This document shows positions 46,701 through 57,528 of a stretch of DNA of 64,000 bases, piece after piece (positions within the stretch are counted from its first letter, which is position 1; each line of letters starts with the position of its first letter). A program made the position numbers and the translations under genes. Under the pieces are notes generated by a model that did no database searches, was not told the DNA's origin, and saw only the letters and a program-made list of their open reading frames with translations. The DNA is from Enoplolaimus lenunculus (lineage: Eukaryota > Nematoda > Enoplea > Enoplida > Thoracostomopsidae). The stretch lies in the NCBI GenBank assembly GCA_030248215.1, contig JASANG010000229.1:45045-109044 (forward strand), given 5' to 3'.

Positions 46701-49700
46701 GAACGGCAGTAGGAAATTGAGACATTTTTAGAATATGAATAGAAATTGATAAGGTAAACTTGTTACATGGAGCAGTAAAACATACGTAATCAAACGATTT
46801 TCCGTTTTTTCCACCCCCTCGGAAGAAACGAAAAAAATCGGAAAAAAACCGTTTTTTGGTTAGTTTTTCCGGTGTCCAACCCTGCGTTCAATACAACAAA
46901 ACGAAAAAGTTGCATTATTGAGTTGCTGTTGAAAATTCATCGTGCTCCATTAGTTAGATAACTTAAGAGCCTTGGGATGCACTAGTTTCTTTACGTGCCA
47001 AATGCTTTAATGTTGATAACCAGATCCAAAAAAGTTAAAAAGGAGGCCGCCATAAAGTAGGAAATAGTAGAAAACAGAAGATTTTTTCCTCGCATATTAT
47101 TTTACAGTTGGTTATATCTTCGGAAAACAAAATTCTATATCCGCTCTGTGCATGTGCTGCAAGACTGCATTGAAATGCTTTTACAGAAACGTAACGAATT
47201 TTTAATTAGCGCATTTTGAATTGATGTGTTTCATAATCATTAATTAATGCTTGCCAGAAGCCTATTTTTGTTGCGTTTCGGCAACGCTAAAGTTCAAAAT
47301 AGCAGAAGCAAAATTGCTTAATAAAGTAGCTCTTTTTTCCACGCTTAGGCTTAGAAATGTTGCTTAATTTACAGTCGTCCTAATAATAACATCGACCGGA
47401 TCTATTATACCAATGCCGCATTTATAGCGGTTAATAGTTAAAATATTATCTTGAATACGCAAATTTAGGTCCGCTTGTTTGCAAGCTTCATTATTAACCA
47501 ACTTTAAAACAAATCCGTTATTGCGGCTGCTTATTTTCTCTATTTGAAGATGCAAATGTAAGATCATATAAAAACTGCTTGTCGCAACCGTGAAGCAAGG
47601 TTCTTTTTTATTGCACGATATATAAATTGCTTGTGGCAACTGTTGAGCATGGTTTTGATTTTGTTTAGCGATCGATTTGTTTACGATATGGTAGTTCTTC
47701 GGGACTCATTTACGCTTTCATCAAAACTTGTCGCATCCGTAAAGCAGAATTCTGCTTTTGGTTGCTTGCTAGATGAACGTTTCATTTTAGTGCTACGGAT
47801 TGTCTAACATCGCGACGTCGTAGCTCTTGTAAACGTTCCGTCCACGATTTAAGAAAGCCTTCGGCCAACAAATAGGAAGCCTAAGTCTACGCCTGTGCCA
47901 TATCTAACCCTGTGGATGGTAGTGCACAATATATCTGGAGGAAGTGTACAACTTTCGCTTAGTGCTGTATATGACAATGTTTAGATCAAAAGATGTCTCA
48001 TCGCGTAAATTGTTTTAATGTTAACTGTGGGGGCCCGTATACGAAATAGGTTCCACAAAAATTTGATAGCTTAAACTTGAGCGTATTTGCTATCTGGTAC
48101 TTGTGTAAACCAAACGCGAAGCCTAATGTTACGCCTAACCATATCACTATTTGACGGCATTTTTGAATTTGAATACTTTGGGCGGCCGCAGTCGCATAAC
48201 ACTGAAAACAGCGAAAAAAATTTGTGTTCGTATATTCTAATACCCCCTGTTTATCTTACAAATTTCCAAAGTTATGTTTTCGCCCCAAAAACCTGAATAC
48301 CTTCAGAAATTCAAATCACAAACTCCGCGGCCAATCTGTATATACTTCATTAGTTTCAGCAAGTTCGTCAAAAGTACCGTGATGTATACTTGATATGACC
48401 GAATATTAAGTGTTTTATGTGACCCGTTTTTCTAACTGGCCCATGTTATTTTGAGGGCGAACTATTTCTTCGCAGGACTATAATAAAGTAACCTTAAGCA
48501 TTAGACGAATATTTATGCTTTACGTTTAGCTTACGATTAGTTATAGGCTAACACGGCTATAGCTGTTGTACGGTAAAGGTGGCACTTTTGGTTCATTGAG
48601 TTCTATATTAAAGATAAATGAACCTGTATGCGTTAAGTACGGCAGTATAGAGCCTGTATAAGTTACGCTCGTATTAATGTTTGATAAACAAAATGCGTAA
48701 AACAATTTTTTTTGCTGTAACGTCAAACTGAGAGCTTTTTAGTTACCACAATTTCGGCTCTATTGGCCACAAGGACCCTTATTCCCGCTGTGGCGGAAGC
48801 TCTTAATGGAAAACCTGCATTTAAAGGATAATAAGCCGCGGCCAATTGGTAAACAAAAAAGCAGCTGTCGTTGCATATAATTTCAATGCGAAGTACCTAA
48901 TGAATGACTGAATTTATACGAACAAAAAGCTGGCGGGTTGCAGTAGAAAACGTGGTAAGCCACGTTCAGATTCAGCTGAATTTGGACCTGAGCCGTCTCA
49001 TAGAGGGCGCCGTCCGTTTGTTCCGATTGAATATCCTGTGGTGCGATTGACAGTGTGGACCATTTTCCAGCGTTTCAGGAGAAGAAAGGTAAATGCAGGC
49101 TGTGCGTACAGAATTCCTGATCGAAATGCTGGGTACACCTTTATATAACGTTCAAAGTGTGATATTTATTTGTGTTTGTTTTCAGAACGCAGCTGTTTCA
49201 TTAATTTTCAAAAAATAAATATAGCTCAGTGAAAGTTATTAAAAAGTAATATTTCAGCCGACCGCTAGTCACCTACTATTCAATTTTTAATTAAGTACGT
49301 ACAGAACCTAGTTCAAATGAACGTGATATTAATTTTTTTGCTCAAGTAGGCGGGGAACCTGACACTTATGACCACGACACGAAACACGAAACCTACTGCA
49401 CTTTAATTACTACATGCACTAATACTTGCTCCGAAAGTCTACAAAACACTGTGTACAAGATGTTCCTAATATACTACTAACTTGTCCTTTCATAATATCA
49501 TAATCATCGTGCGGATGTATTAGTTTGAGTCCTGTCGTATCGATAAGCTTTTGACATGTCGAGATCCTGCAATAAAATACAAACAGTAAACACATAACTT
49601 GGAATCGTTTAAAGAAGCTTGTTTTTGTTAAAAATCAGTATTCAGTCAATGACAGATGTATCGCACTTCAAAAAGCAAACATGATGCATAAATCCAACAA

Positions 49701-52700
49701 AGGATGTAAGAAAAAGTTGAAATAAAGTTCAATCAAAATTTCAAACGACAGCAGTCACATTTTAAATTTTATTATTCAAAATGTTGCAATCTATTTGTCA
49801 GAAGACATACAAAAAACAAACGTCCAAATTGAAAAAATCTAACCTTTTATGCCAAACCACCAAAAAACTTTCAGATTTAAATTTCCGAATCGAACAAGAC
49901 GTATGATATCGAATAGAAGTGCAGTGTTATTAGTGTACTCGAGGTTACAGTGTTTGCATGGTTCATGTTCGATAGCCTTACAGCTATGCATGGGCCTACA
50001 ACGGACCAATTACTGCAGTATCAACAGCAGATAAGTCCACATTTTTAATTATGTGCTACAAAAACTTGAGAGCAACTTCAAAAATGTACGTCCGAATTCC
50101 GAAAGTCGAACCTGTCTTTCATTGTACTTGGACAAAATTCAATTTTTGCGCCGTATGCTTCAACCGCTGCAACTGAAACACAAATGAACAACACTGCCGC
50201 GAGGTCATGTTCCTAAGTATTTAAAAGTACAGTTTATCAAAAGATCCTTTAACACGTCCCCTCCCCCATCAGCCTGAGTCTAAACCCTAAGCCAAAACCT
50301 AAGTCTGATCCTAAACTGTAAGCCAAAACCTAAGCATGGTCCTAAACCTATGTTACACAAACCTAAGTTTAAATTAGTGTTGAACCAAATCTGTGAATGT
50401 TTTCAGTTTGTCAAGTGGAAGGAGTAGCCGAAATTAGGATTGGCCTCAAAAGGCTTCAGAAAAGTCAGATTTTATATGACTGGAACAAGCACACAATATG
50501 TTTGATAGTTGAAAAAGCAACGTTACAGTGGACTGAACGCTGAAATGCTTGACACTGTCAGATCAACACTAATTGAAACGTAAACCAAAACCAAAGTTTG
50601 ATCTTAAGCCTAATTACCTATGCGAAAATCTGAAAATTTCAAAAGGTTGTAATGTTCAAAAGCCGATAGATATTTCATTTCAACAATATTGCTACAATTG
50701 ATAAATACAGCTTGTAATGGTCAAAATGTTAAGTACGAGTGCAGTTTGTTACCTTTTAACAAATACAAATAAACGTAAATTATTACAATTTCAACTCTCA
50801 GTAAACTGAAGTCACAGTAAACTTTCTTAAGTAATCTTACGTACAAAAATACGAAATATTAACATTTCTTACTTTTTGATGTTGGAACATTCATTGGACA
50901 AACCACAGTACATGGAATGTTAAACATCTTTGCGGCATACGCCAACGCTGCGCCATGGTTTCCGCTGCTGTGAGTTATCTGCATAAATAATATTTTGCAT
51001 ACATACAGCTAAATTGTCATCTGTTACACAAGAGCACAGGGAGGGGGGAATGTAGGGGTCAGCTCACTTCGTGATCTTTGGCCCCTAGTTTTTACAAACT
51101 TCGGGCAATGTATAGAACAGGGTCAGAACAGTAATACAAGCATACTACTAAGAATAAGCCTAAGCGTAAGGATGAGCCTATTCCTAAGCTTAAGCCTAAG
51201 CCTGAGCAAAAGCAAAAAAGTTAATTTAAAGCTTTAACTGAATTTATTGCATCCCCGCAGGAAACCGATACTGCCCTGTTCTATACATCTGCCGGAACTG
51301 CTTAAGTTTTAGTAACACAAAAACTCTCCATTCGAACTTTTGAAACATCGTAACGTACCGCCTTTCCTAAATCCTAGACGCCTGCTTTTACATTTGTTTT
51401 GTGCTATTTTAACTCAGAGTTCTCATTGTGAAAAAACATTGCTTATTGGTGTTTAACCGCAATATTGCATTGTTGGTTTCTAAATGCATTTAAAATTCTG
51501 AGTATTGAACATAAAAGAACACACCGCTAAAATTTAAGGTGGAAAAAACTAAATAAATCAAATACATAACAAACTTCAAAACCACGTGCCAAAAAATTAC
51601 ATTAACCATTTTGTCGTTTTTAAACACTCGCTTAAGTTAAGCAAATACTTATGCCGCTGACTAAATCTGATATATTTCGCATTAACTGCCCAGCCAAACT
51701 AAGTTTGGTCTGACTGGAACTTAATATAAAGCAAAACTATTATCAAGGCTCCACAATATTTTGCATGCAACCTGTGGTAAAATCTTTATCTATTCCATTC
51801 TACCCTCAAATTAGTTAAATGCACTCTTTCAATACAGAAATTGATATTTTTCTTTTGAAGCCAGTATATAATAGCAGTTTGAAACACCGTGACCTTTTTG
51901 ATACGTAATGTGGCCAAGACAATGTTTTGTTTAAGAGAAGCGTTTAACAGAATTTAGTGTGCTTTCTCTCTTCTCTATATCTGCACTGAACTGTAGACAT
52001 AAAGCGACATGTAATTAAATTGGATTAAATATCCAAAGTATTTTAAACTCTATTTCCAAACAGGCTGTAAAAACTTTTCCGTGGTACGAAACTGACACAT
52101 TGCTAAAAGTATCATAATTAGAAATGAACGTTTACTAATTTGCTATATTGAAAGGGTCGGTATTAATTTGAACAACAAAGGGCTGAAATTAAACAAAATT
52201 CAGCAGAAAAGGTATCGCGGATGAGAGTGAACAAATGTTATCTCAAAGTGAAACGGGGTCGATATTAATTTGAACAACAATACGATGAATTTGAACAAAA
52301 TTTGAAATAACAGCAACGGAGCTGAATTTGAACAAAAGAAATTTAAAATTTTCTCAAGAAATTTATAATTTACAAAGAGAGTAGGATTATCAAAATTTTG
52401 CCAGGAAACTAAATTTCACTGAGAAAATAAGATACTCAGTCAGTGCAGTCTTCAGTTTTGTTTTACTTAGTTAGTGTAAGTTGACTTCTGTTTTCAATTT
52501 TGCATAACTGTTTTAATGAAATTTGAAACAGTAGGCACTGCTGAATCAACTTCCAAACTAAGAAAAATTGTCGTGAAAAATAAGGCTATAAAAACGTACA
52601 GCGGGCCGTCCTAAACGCATCGGCAATGCTCTATAGCTTAACTAAAATGTTTACTAAATATTTATATACTGTTTTAATGTTGAAATGTGTTGTTTTTCCA

Positions 52701-53778
52701 ATAAAACAAAAAATCTTTTAGTTCTCTTTAGGATATCTCGGTGTTTATCTATACGTATTCTCGAGCCGCCGCGAGAGGACTAAAAGTTTGAAACTTGGAA
52801 AACAACACGATACTTTTGTTCAAATTCATCCTTCTTTGGTTCAGTTTCATCTTTTATATTTTCAATATGTAAAATGTTTTGTTCATTTTCATACCTTACA
52901 AACGAGGGTACCAATTTTGTTCAGTTTCATCCTTTTTATTGTTCAATTTAATATTTTCTCTATTGAAATAGATAAAGATTTTACGACACACTTCACGCAA
53001 AATAATGTGGAGCCTGTATTAGTTTTCTTGTTATTACAATGGCTAAAATTTTGCGTATTGTTTTTGTTCGAAAAGCTAAGTATTTATATACTTAAGCTGG
53101 CGACTTAATTAATTACTTAAGTATAACTTAAGTAAATACCTAAGATTTAAAAAAACTCAGCCATGGACAGCTAAGGTAGCGTTAACGGCACAAATACAAT
53201 ATTAGCACCAGCATAACAAACTAGGTTATAAAACTTACAACTCCAGGACAATTAGGATCTCTTTGTATTAGTTGATCAACCTAAAATATTCTAAAATCTA
53301 CTGTATATTAATCCAGTTGTTTTTATATCAAAACGTGATTTCCGCTCAGAATTATATAAAAAATATTCTATGACGCGATAATTACTTATAGTAGATCACA
53401 ATCAACCATTTAAGGGCACACTATCATTTGTTACATTTGCTGAGTTATACCTAAACACATGACTTAAGTCGACCTTTCAGTTTTAAGCTGAATATGGGCT
53501 TTAGTCACACACCAGATTTCTCTTTCGAGTTATTTCATTCAGCCGCAAAGCGACGACCCAAGCAACAAAGAACAGATACAACTTATTGGCAACATTACCG
53601 CAAACAACGCTCCTCGAGCTTTAAAAGCACCAGTTTTCTGAAAATTTTCAGCTTTGAAAAAGATTGATTTTCCAGTTAAATCGTTGAAATATTGTGAAGT
53701 GAGCACAGGCGTTCGGTGCATATATTTCTTAATCACACTGTAGGCAAACACAATATCGTTATATGATATATTTGGCAT
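34587..53778 (-). CDS. SRR: Serine racemase / threonine ammonia-lyase family enzyme (ten exons, complete)
   Basis: PLP fold-type-II enzyme that racemises or beta-eliminates serine- or threonine-like amino acids in the cytosol. Exons: 53778-53599, 53280-53239, 50978-50873, 50172-50112, 49566-49482, 37987-37861, 37137-37087, 36752-36625, 35995-35945, 34745-34587. All phases agree. The product is 329 residues; human serine racemase is 340. Landmarks: [12 protein letters not shown] with PLP-lysine Lys53; THSSGNHG with the re-face serine Ser79; PLP-phosphate loop VGGGGML at 179-185; VEPKGKG at 204-210; TIADG at 231-235; LCGGNVDL at 310-317. Cys311 replaces the Ser that contacts the PLP nitrogen in human serine racemase. 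The loop HPHDDYDI lacks the triple Ser seen in animal aspartate racemases. Together these leave racemase versus ammonia-lyase activity open. It converges on the channel gene. Confidence 0.95.
34744..34900. other. Start of racemase intron 9
   Basis: 3' end of the GC-AG intron 35944-34746. No other feature is visible in this short stretch. Confidence 0.5.
34903..35200. mobile_element. Remnant of GTAGTGACCCGAA MITE
   Basis: Left end TTGTAGTGACCCGAACAAGA, followed by repeated GAGTCCGTA units. Shared with 54744-55126 (reverse) and partly with 10956 and 27035. The right end is diverged. Confidence 0.6.
35246..35683. mobile_element. 438-bp hAT-type MITE, second copy
   Basis: Same length and layout as 23984-24421. 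Ends CAGAGCTGCAC and ACACCACTG. Flanks ATTCGCCA and ATCCACCA match at 6 of 8. Repeated CGGGTAAA motifs throughout. Confidence 0.75.
35945..35995 (-). CDS. SRR: Racemase exon 9, GC donor
   Basis: Acceptor ATTGTAG|GAT. 17 codons [17 protein letters not shown]. It ends AAG|GCAAGT, a non-canonical but consensus GC donor; no GT in phase fits. Confidence 0.92.
36268..36457. mobile_element. TTAGGC-MITE copy
   Basis: Ends GGCCCATGTATAGAAAAGGG and CCCTGTTCTATACATGGGCC. CCTAAG repeats inside. Flanks CAAACTTT and CAAACGTA match at 6 of 8. It lies in intron 8. Confidence 0.85.
36625..36752 (-). CDS. SRR: Racemase exon 8
   Basis: Acceptor GTTTCAG|GT, donor GTG|GTATGT. 42 codons with [13 protein letters not shown] and [13 protein letters not shown] is diagnostic of the family. 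Confidence 0.94.
37087..37137 (-). CDS. SRR: Racemase exon 7
   Basis: Acceptor ATTTTAG|TG, donor ACCG|GTATGT. 51 bases giving [18 protein letters not shown] with split codons on both sides. Confidence 0.92.
37861..37987 (-). CDS. SRR: Racemase exon 6
   Basis: Acceptor TACTTAAG|GGA, donor [27 protein letters not shown], then the PLP-phosphate loop [14 protein letters not shown]. Confidence 0.95.
40430..40860 (+). pseudogene. Ty3/gypsy reverse-transcriptase relic
   Basis: Consecutive RT motifs occur in shifting frames: [19 protein letters not shown] with [13 protein letters not shown], then [12 protein letters not shown], then [12 protein letters not shown]. The catalytic YxDD position reads YLVN, and there are at least two frameshifts or stops. 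It is therefore inactive. No LTRs, RNase H or integrase seen nearby. Confidence 0.8.
41288..41805. repeat. Palindrome-rich dispersed repeat, copy 2
   Basis: Matches 4374-4958. The first two AATATCATATGATATT palindromes at 41403-41418 and 41433-41448 keep the same 30-bp spacing as in copy 1. Confidence 0.75.
41819..42470. repeat. Two-copy tandem duplication, about 310-330 bp
   Basis: Units start CATTGCAAAAAACCG (about 41820) and CATATTGCAAAAAATCG (about 42130). Both contain GGTAAAAAGTTATTAACAAT and CCCACTAGTACTCGAGTTA. A third partial start is at about 42459. Confidence 0.85.
43095..43611 (-). pseudogene. Unassigned coding-like region in racemase intron
   Basis: Minus-strand acceptor TTTAATGCAG at about 43498 leads to two overlapping open frames. 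One ends [19 protein letters not shown]...R and stop, the other [17 protein letters not shown]...P and stop. Next downstream is an open block containing [18 protein letters not shown]. Composition looks protein-derived but frames are inconsistent. No family recognised. Confidence 0.25.
44009..44420 (-). pseudogene. Frameshifted zinc-finger-like remnant
   Basis: One frame reads [17 protein letters not shown] and the next reads [14 protein letters not shown], joined by a frameshift. Together they resemble a PHD-like finger. A CAG|GTGCGT donor could splice to TTTTAG|GA at about 44100, continuing [20 protein letters not shown] to a GTAAGT donor. Possibly a decayed transposase tail like that at 11079. 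Confidence 0.3.
46553..46722. repeat. Dispersed repeat, copy 2
   Basis: Diverged match to 20241-20640 (CGTCATCCATGTTATCGTGT, CCGTGTGGAGAATT, CGGCAGTAGGAAATTGA). Confidence 0.55.
49482..49566 (-). CDS. SRR: Racemase exon 5
   Basis: Acceptor ATTGCAG|G, donor CAA|GTTAGT. 28 codons, [20 protein letters not shown] then DYDIMKGQ. Confidence 0.93.
50112..50172 (-). CDS. SRR: Racemase exon 4
   Basis: Acceptor TGTTTCAG|TT, donor ACAG|GTTCGA (weak, chosen by phase). Frame [19 protein letters not shown]. Confidence 0.9.
50873..50978 (-). CDS. SRR: Racemase exon 3
   Basis: Acceptor TTATGCAG|ATA, donor [27 protein letters not shown] carries the serine/asparagine loop that holds substrate and PLP. Confidence 0.96.
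51103..51293. mobile_element. TTAGGC-MITE copy
   Basis: GGGCAATGTATAGAACAGGG at the left, CCCTGTTCTATACATCTGCC at the right, CCTAAG-rich interior. It lies in racemase intron 2. Confidence 0.75.
52159..52955. mobile_element. Foldback element with imperfect ~43-bp TIRs
   Basis: Left arm GGTATTAATTTGAACAACAA...AACAAAATT is complementary, at roughly three quarters of positions, to the right arm ending at 52955. TTTGAACAAA motifs recur inside both arms. No coding frame fits a transposase. It lies in racemase intron 2. Confidence 0.55.
53239..53280 (-). CDS. SRR: Racemase exon 2
   Basis: Acceptor TATTTTAG|GTT, donor GTT|GTAAGT. 42 bases, [14 protein letters not shown], bridging exon 1 and THSSGNHG in phase 0. 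Confidence 0.9.
53599..53778 (-). CDS. SRR: Racemase exon 1 with start codon
   Basis: ATG at 53778. 60 codons, [18 protein letters not shown]... through RTPVLTS and the PLP-lysine motif [16 protein letters not shown]. Donor GCG|GTAATG. Confidence 0.95.
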
Positions 53779-54448
53779 TTCTTAAAGTGTACTATAAAGA
53801 TCTGAATAAACGGATACGTAAACAACAAGCGCGTTTCAGGAAAACATGGTAACCTGAATGCATTTAACCGATTTCAAATCCAATACTTAAAACGCTGTTT
53901 TGCGTCCGACAATCATTAGTTTAGCAAAATCGCCAGCGTTTTTAGTTTAGTCGGCATCCTGGGTGATAATTTGTCGGTTAAGTTTCAGATTTACTCTTTT
54001 TCAAGACGTTTTTTCGTAAAAACCTTGAATTTTCCACTTTCAGTTTATAAAATTTCAAAAAATAAAACATATTTCTATGTATTTCAGAATTTAACGTCTA
54101 AAATTTATGACAATATTCAGGAGTCTAAGCTGAGATATAAATGTCTCAAATTTCAGACTGCGTTTCTTAATAAATACAAGACTGTTATATTATTTGTACT
54201 GTTTCGATCTCAGGATTTTATAGTTTGTATTCATTTCGATTGTTTACGGTAACTGGGTAATAAAAAATAATTATACATGTACACTTTAACCTTTAGCACC
54301 ATTTGACTTAACCTTTTCTCACATGAATATGTTCAATTTCATATGAGATGTAATTTCAAGGTAACACTCGATCCCAAGGCTCTCGGGTGGGAGGCGTTTA
54401 TGATGATCATAAAGGGTTAAAATATACCACCACTATATATACCCATAG

Positions 54449-54612
54449 CAGGGTGTAAACAGATAGTAAAAATAACGGAAACGGATAGCGATCAAAAACT
54501 GAAACAAATATTGAAGTATAAACGTTTCAAAAATGTTATTGTTCTGCCAACACAATTGAGGCGTGCATAAATTCACCGGTAGTTCAAAGATTTCAAAGAA
54601 AAATGGCGCATG
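54449..54612 (+). mobile_element. hAT-type MITE fragment (CAGGGTGTAAAC)
   Basis: Starts CAGGGTGTAAACAGATAGT and shares CCAACACAATTGAGGCGTGC-type sequence with 19607-20029. The right part is lost. Confidence 0.65.
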
Positions 54613-54656
54613 CATAGGGGCGGAACGTTTTTCTGTGGAACCAGAATAGAGTTTGG

Positions 54657-55296
54657 GGCCCATGTACCGATTAAGGGCCATACGTTTTTCTGAGGGCTTA
54701 GAATATACGCTTTGGCTTTAAACTACTTTTTTTGTTTGGCCTACTGTAGTGACCCGAACAAGAGGGGCTACTGATATTTATTTGGCCTCTCCAGAGGGTA
54801 CCCCCTTGTTATTCAGTTACGGACTGTTCTTTATTTTTAACCCACGCTCAGCCGCCCTTCGTTACTGATATATATATCCGGTGTCAATAGCTTGAGCGAT
54901 AATACAAGGTTATACTTAGGAATGTACTTTCAAAATTTATATAAGTACGCTTTAAAGTTTCAAACTAAAATTATTTGGTTCTGGAGTCATTCATGCGCTA
55001 CAATTAGGATTCATTGACATTTGTGGACTCTAATTAGGGTTTAGAGACTCTATCCGCATACGGACTCTTATTAGGGATTCGGACTCAAAATGGGGACCCT
55101 CCCCACTCTTATTCGGGTCAATACAGTAGGCTTAGAAATATGCTCATTCTTGCGCTCAGGCTTAAACTTTAGGCTTAGGAATACGGACCAATGTTACTTT
55201 TAGGGCCGTAACACTAAGTCTAAGCAAAAAAATGTGGTCTATAATGTAAACCTACTTTTTATAGACGCACCAGAAACGCTTAAAGTAACATGGGCC
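54657..55296. mobile_element. Composite of TTAGGC-MITEs split by another MITE
   Basis: Starts GGCCCATGTACCGATTAAGG and ends CTTAAAGTAACATGGGCC. An internal reversed terminus GGACCAATGTTACTTTTAGG near 55187 suggests two adjacent copies. The element at 54744-55126 is inserted into a TTAGGC tract. Confidence 0.7.
54744..55126. mobile_element. MITE with CTGTAGTGACCCGAA termini, TA flanks
   Basis: 383 bp. Ends CTGTAGTGACCCGAACAAGA and TCTTATTCGGGTCAATACAG. TA lies on both sides, as for Tc1/mariner-type insertion. Interior has repeated GGACTC/GAGTCC units. Confidence 0.75.
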
Positions 55297-57120
55297 GGAA
55301 TATTTATCACTAATTTTGAACGTAAAAATAACGTAATTTCCGTTATTTCTATAACGCAAACCAATTATTACCGGAAATGTGTACACCGTTACACACGGAC
55401 CCATAGCCTTTTCATCTCACGAGTTCATTGAATTTAATCAATTGCGAAATCCTTAATTCCCACCATATTTCTGGTCACCAGTTTGAAAATTAAAATGGTC
55501 TCAAAAATCTATTAAACTCATATAGTTTTGAAAAAACCAACAATACCAAAAAACCTGGTTAACACAAAACACCGGTGTCACAGCTGCATCGGGCTCGGTC
55601 GACCTCTAGCTCCAATAGAATTTTTGATGGTCGTTCTGGCAATTTTGGTAGCTAATTTTTTTGTACGAATTGAACCCTATGGCGAGTTGCTTTTTTACTT
55701 TGGGAAAATTTTGTTGCGTTGCATAGATTTTCAACAACGGTTATGAACGATCTTTAACGCTTTGCAATTTTTCGTCAATTGTTGGGTCACCTCAGGCATC
55801 GGTTTCACAAAATCCCCGCTATTATTAATAAAAGCTGAATTACTAGTACCGATCTTTTATGCACACAATGAAACTTTAATATATATGACCATGAACACCA
55901 ATCGCTCAAATTTCTGCAAACAGCACGAAATTGAGTTGCAACATTTACTGCAAGATAAAACTTAAAGTTATGCAGGAACCACAATATTATGCGTACGCAA
56001 TGTGGTTAATCGTTTCAGTAATATGGAAAACATAGTTAAGTTGCTGAAACTCGTTTTGCTACCACCAAAAAAAATTTTAATTTTGAGTACAGTTTTCTTA
56101 ATTGCTATTGTCCTATTTGTTACCAAAATCTTAACCTCTTCTACTAAATACTTAACTTAGCAATATAGAAAGGACAGTTTGAAGTTTTGAAGTACAATTG
56201 AATTGAAACACATTCTATATATTAATAAATGAATTACTCTTCAAAAGGTCAAGTTTTTGTTGCATTTACAAACAACGTCTTTTAAATTGCTGTTGCTCAA
56301 ACATAACAGAATAGGTTTTATACTTTAAGTGGAATGGTGTATAAAATATCTGCATATTTAGTCATTCCATTTAATTATACTATATATTACCATTAATGTG
56401 AAACTATAGTAGTTTAGAAAAGGAAAACGCGTTGAACATCTCTTCCAGACTACCCTACATCATGGAGGTAGGCCCACATTGCAATTACCATTTTAGAAAA
56501 TCATAGGCAGTCTGGAAAAGGCATATAAAATTATTCGACCTTTATTGAAAAGGCAGTTTTGCTACTTGGAATTATTGAACGCAATTTCATTGTACTATTG
56601 TTAAAATTAGCTTCATACTAATTAACTATAATTTAGTTTAACACAGGATATAAACAATTGAAGTTGGCGAAGTATTTAAAATTTCAAGAATTTGAAGTTG
56701 CAAGACAATCAAAATTTGACAGTGAAATTGTATAAACTTTTCTGATATCTCTAAAGTTTGGAATTGCGAAGTAGTATTTTCACACTATCCAAACTATGAT
56801 TAAAACGTAAAACATGCATATAACAAATAGATTTCGCCCGTACTTCAATGTGTCGGTGTATTTAAAATAATAAGAATTTGAAGTGTCAAGGCAATCAAAA
56901 TTGGATATTGAAATTGTAAACTTTTCTAATATCTTTAGTGTTTGGATGTTGAAATTGCAGAACATAGATTTTGTCGGTAACAATAGTAAAGCTTAAAACA
57001 GAATGTGTTTTCATAGTGATATCCAACTAGTTAAAAATTTAGAACCTGTATATATCAAATAGATTTTGTCCTCAGAAGTAGCAGTATTGCTTTATATAGA
57101 AAGGCGGCTAATGTTATTAT
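55297..57120. other. Intergenic, unassigned open frames
   Basis: Open frames at 55528-55746 (+; a hydrophobic stretch EFLMVVLAILVANFFVRIE) and 55762-55965 (+) show no family resemblance. No other feature seen. Confidence 0.3.
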
Positions 57121-57129
57121 AAAAGAGCA

Positions 57130-57302
57130 GTATATAGTGGCAGTGTATGTCTAAAACCTAAAGCCTAATCCTAAAGTGGCAGTTACTCCTAATCCTAAAA
57201 CTAATCCTAAGTGTTGCAAAAGTGGCAGTGTATTCCTAAACCTAAAGCCTAATCCTAAAGTGGCAGTTATTCCTATATCCTAAGACTAATCCTAAGTGTT
57301 GC
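57130..57302. repeat. Two tandem ~84-bp units rich in CCTAA
   Basis: Two copies of AGTGGCAGTGTAT...CCTAAAGCCTAATCCTAAAG...CTAATCCTAAGTGTTGCAAA. Confidence 0.8.
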
Positions 57303-57528
57303 AAAAATGTGTTCCTACTGCGGAGTTTATAAGCAGACAAAATGTTACCCAATAGGGAGTTATAATTTCGCCTAAACCTGTTGATTTATGCATGAAATTT
57401 TGTCAATAGGGGCGGATCATTTTTATAAGCATTTTCCTAAAAATAAGCATGCATAAAGCGTATGTCAGGCAAAATTAGTCTAAAGTGTCAGTCAAGGTAG
57501 GAACCGGGACATCAGACCTTTCAACTAA

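Larger units (their letters stand above)
37988..49481. other. Racemase intron 5 (11.5 kb)
   Basis: Holds a Ty3/gypsy relic, the second palindrome-rich repeat, a two-unit tandem duplication and frameshifted zinc-finger-like remnants (each listed). Unassigned coding-like scraps occur at 47750-47870 (minus; [17 protein letters not shown]) and 48905-49090 (plus; two overlapping open frames). I could not assign them and suspect transposon debris. Confidence 0.5.
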
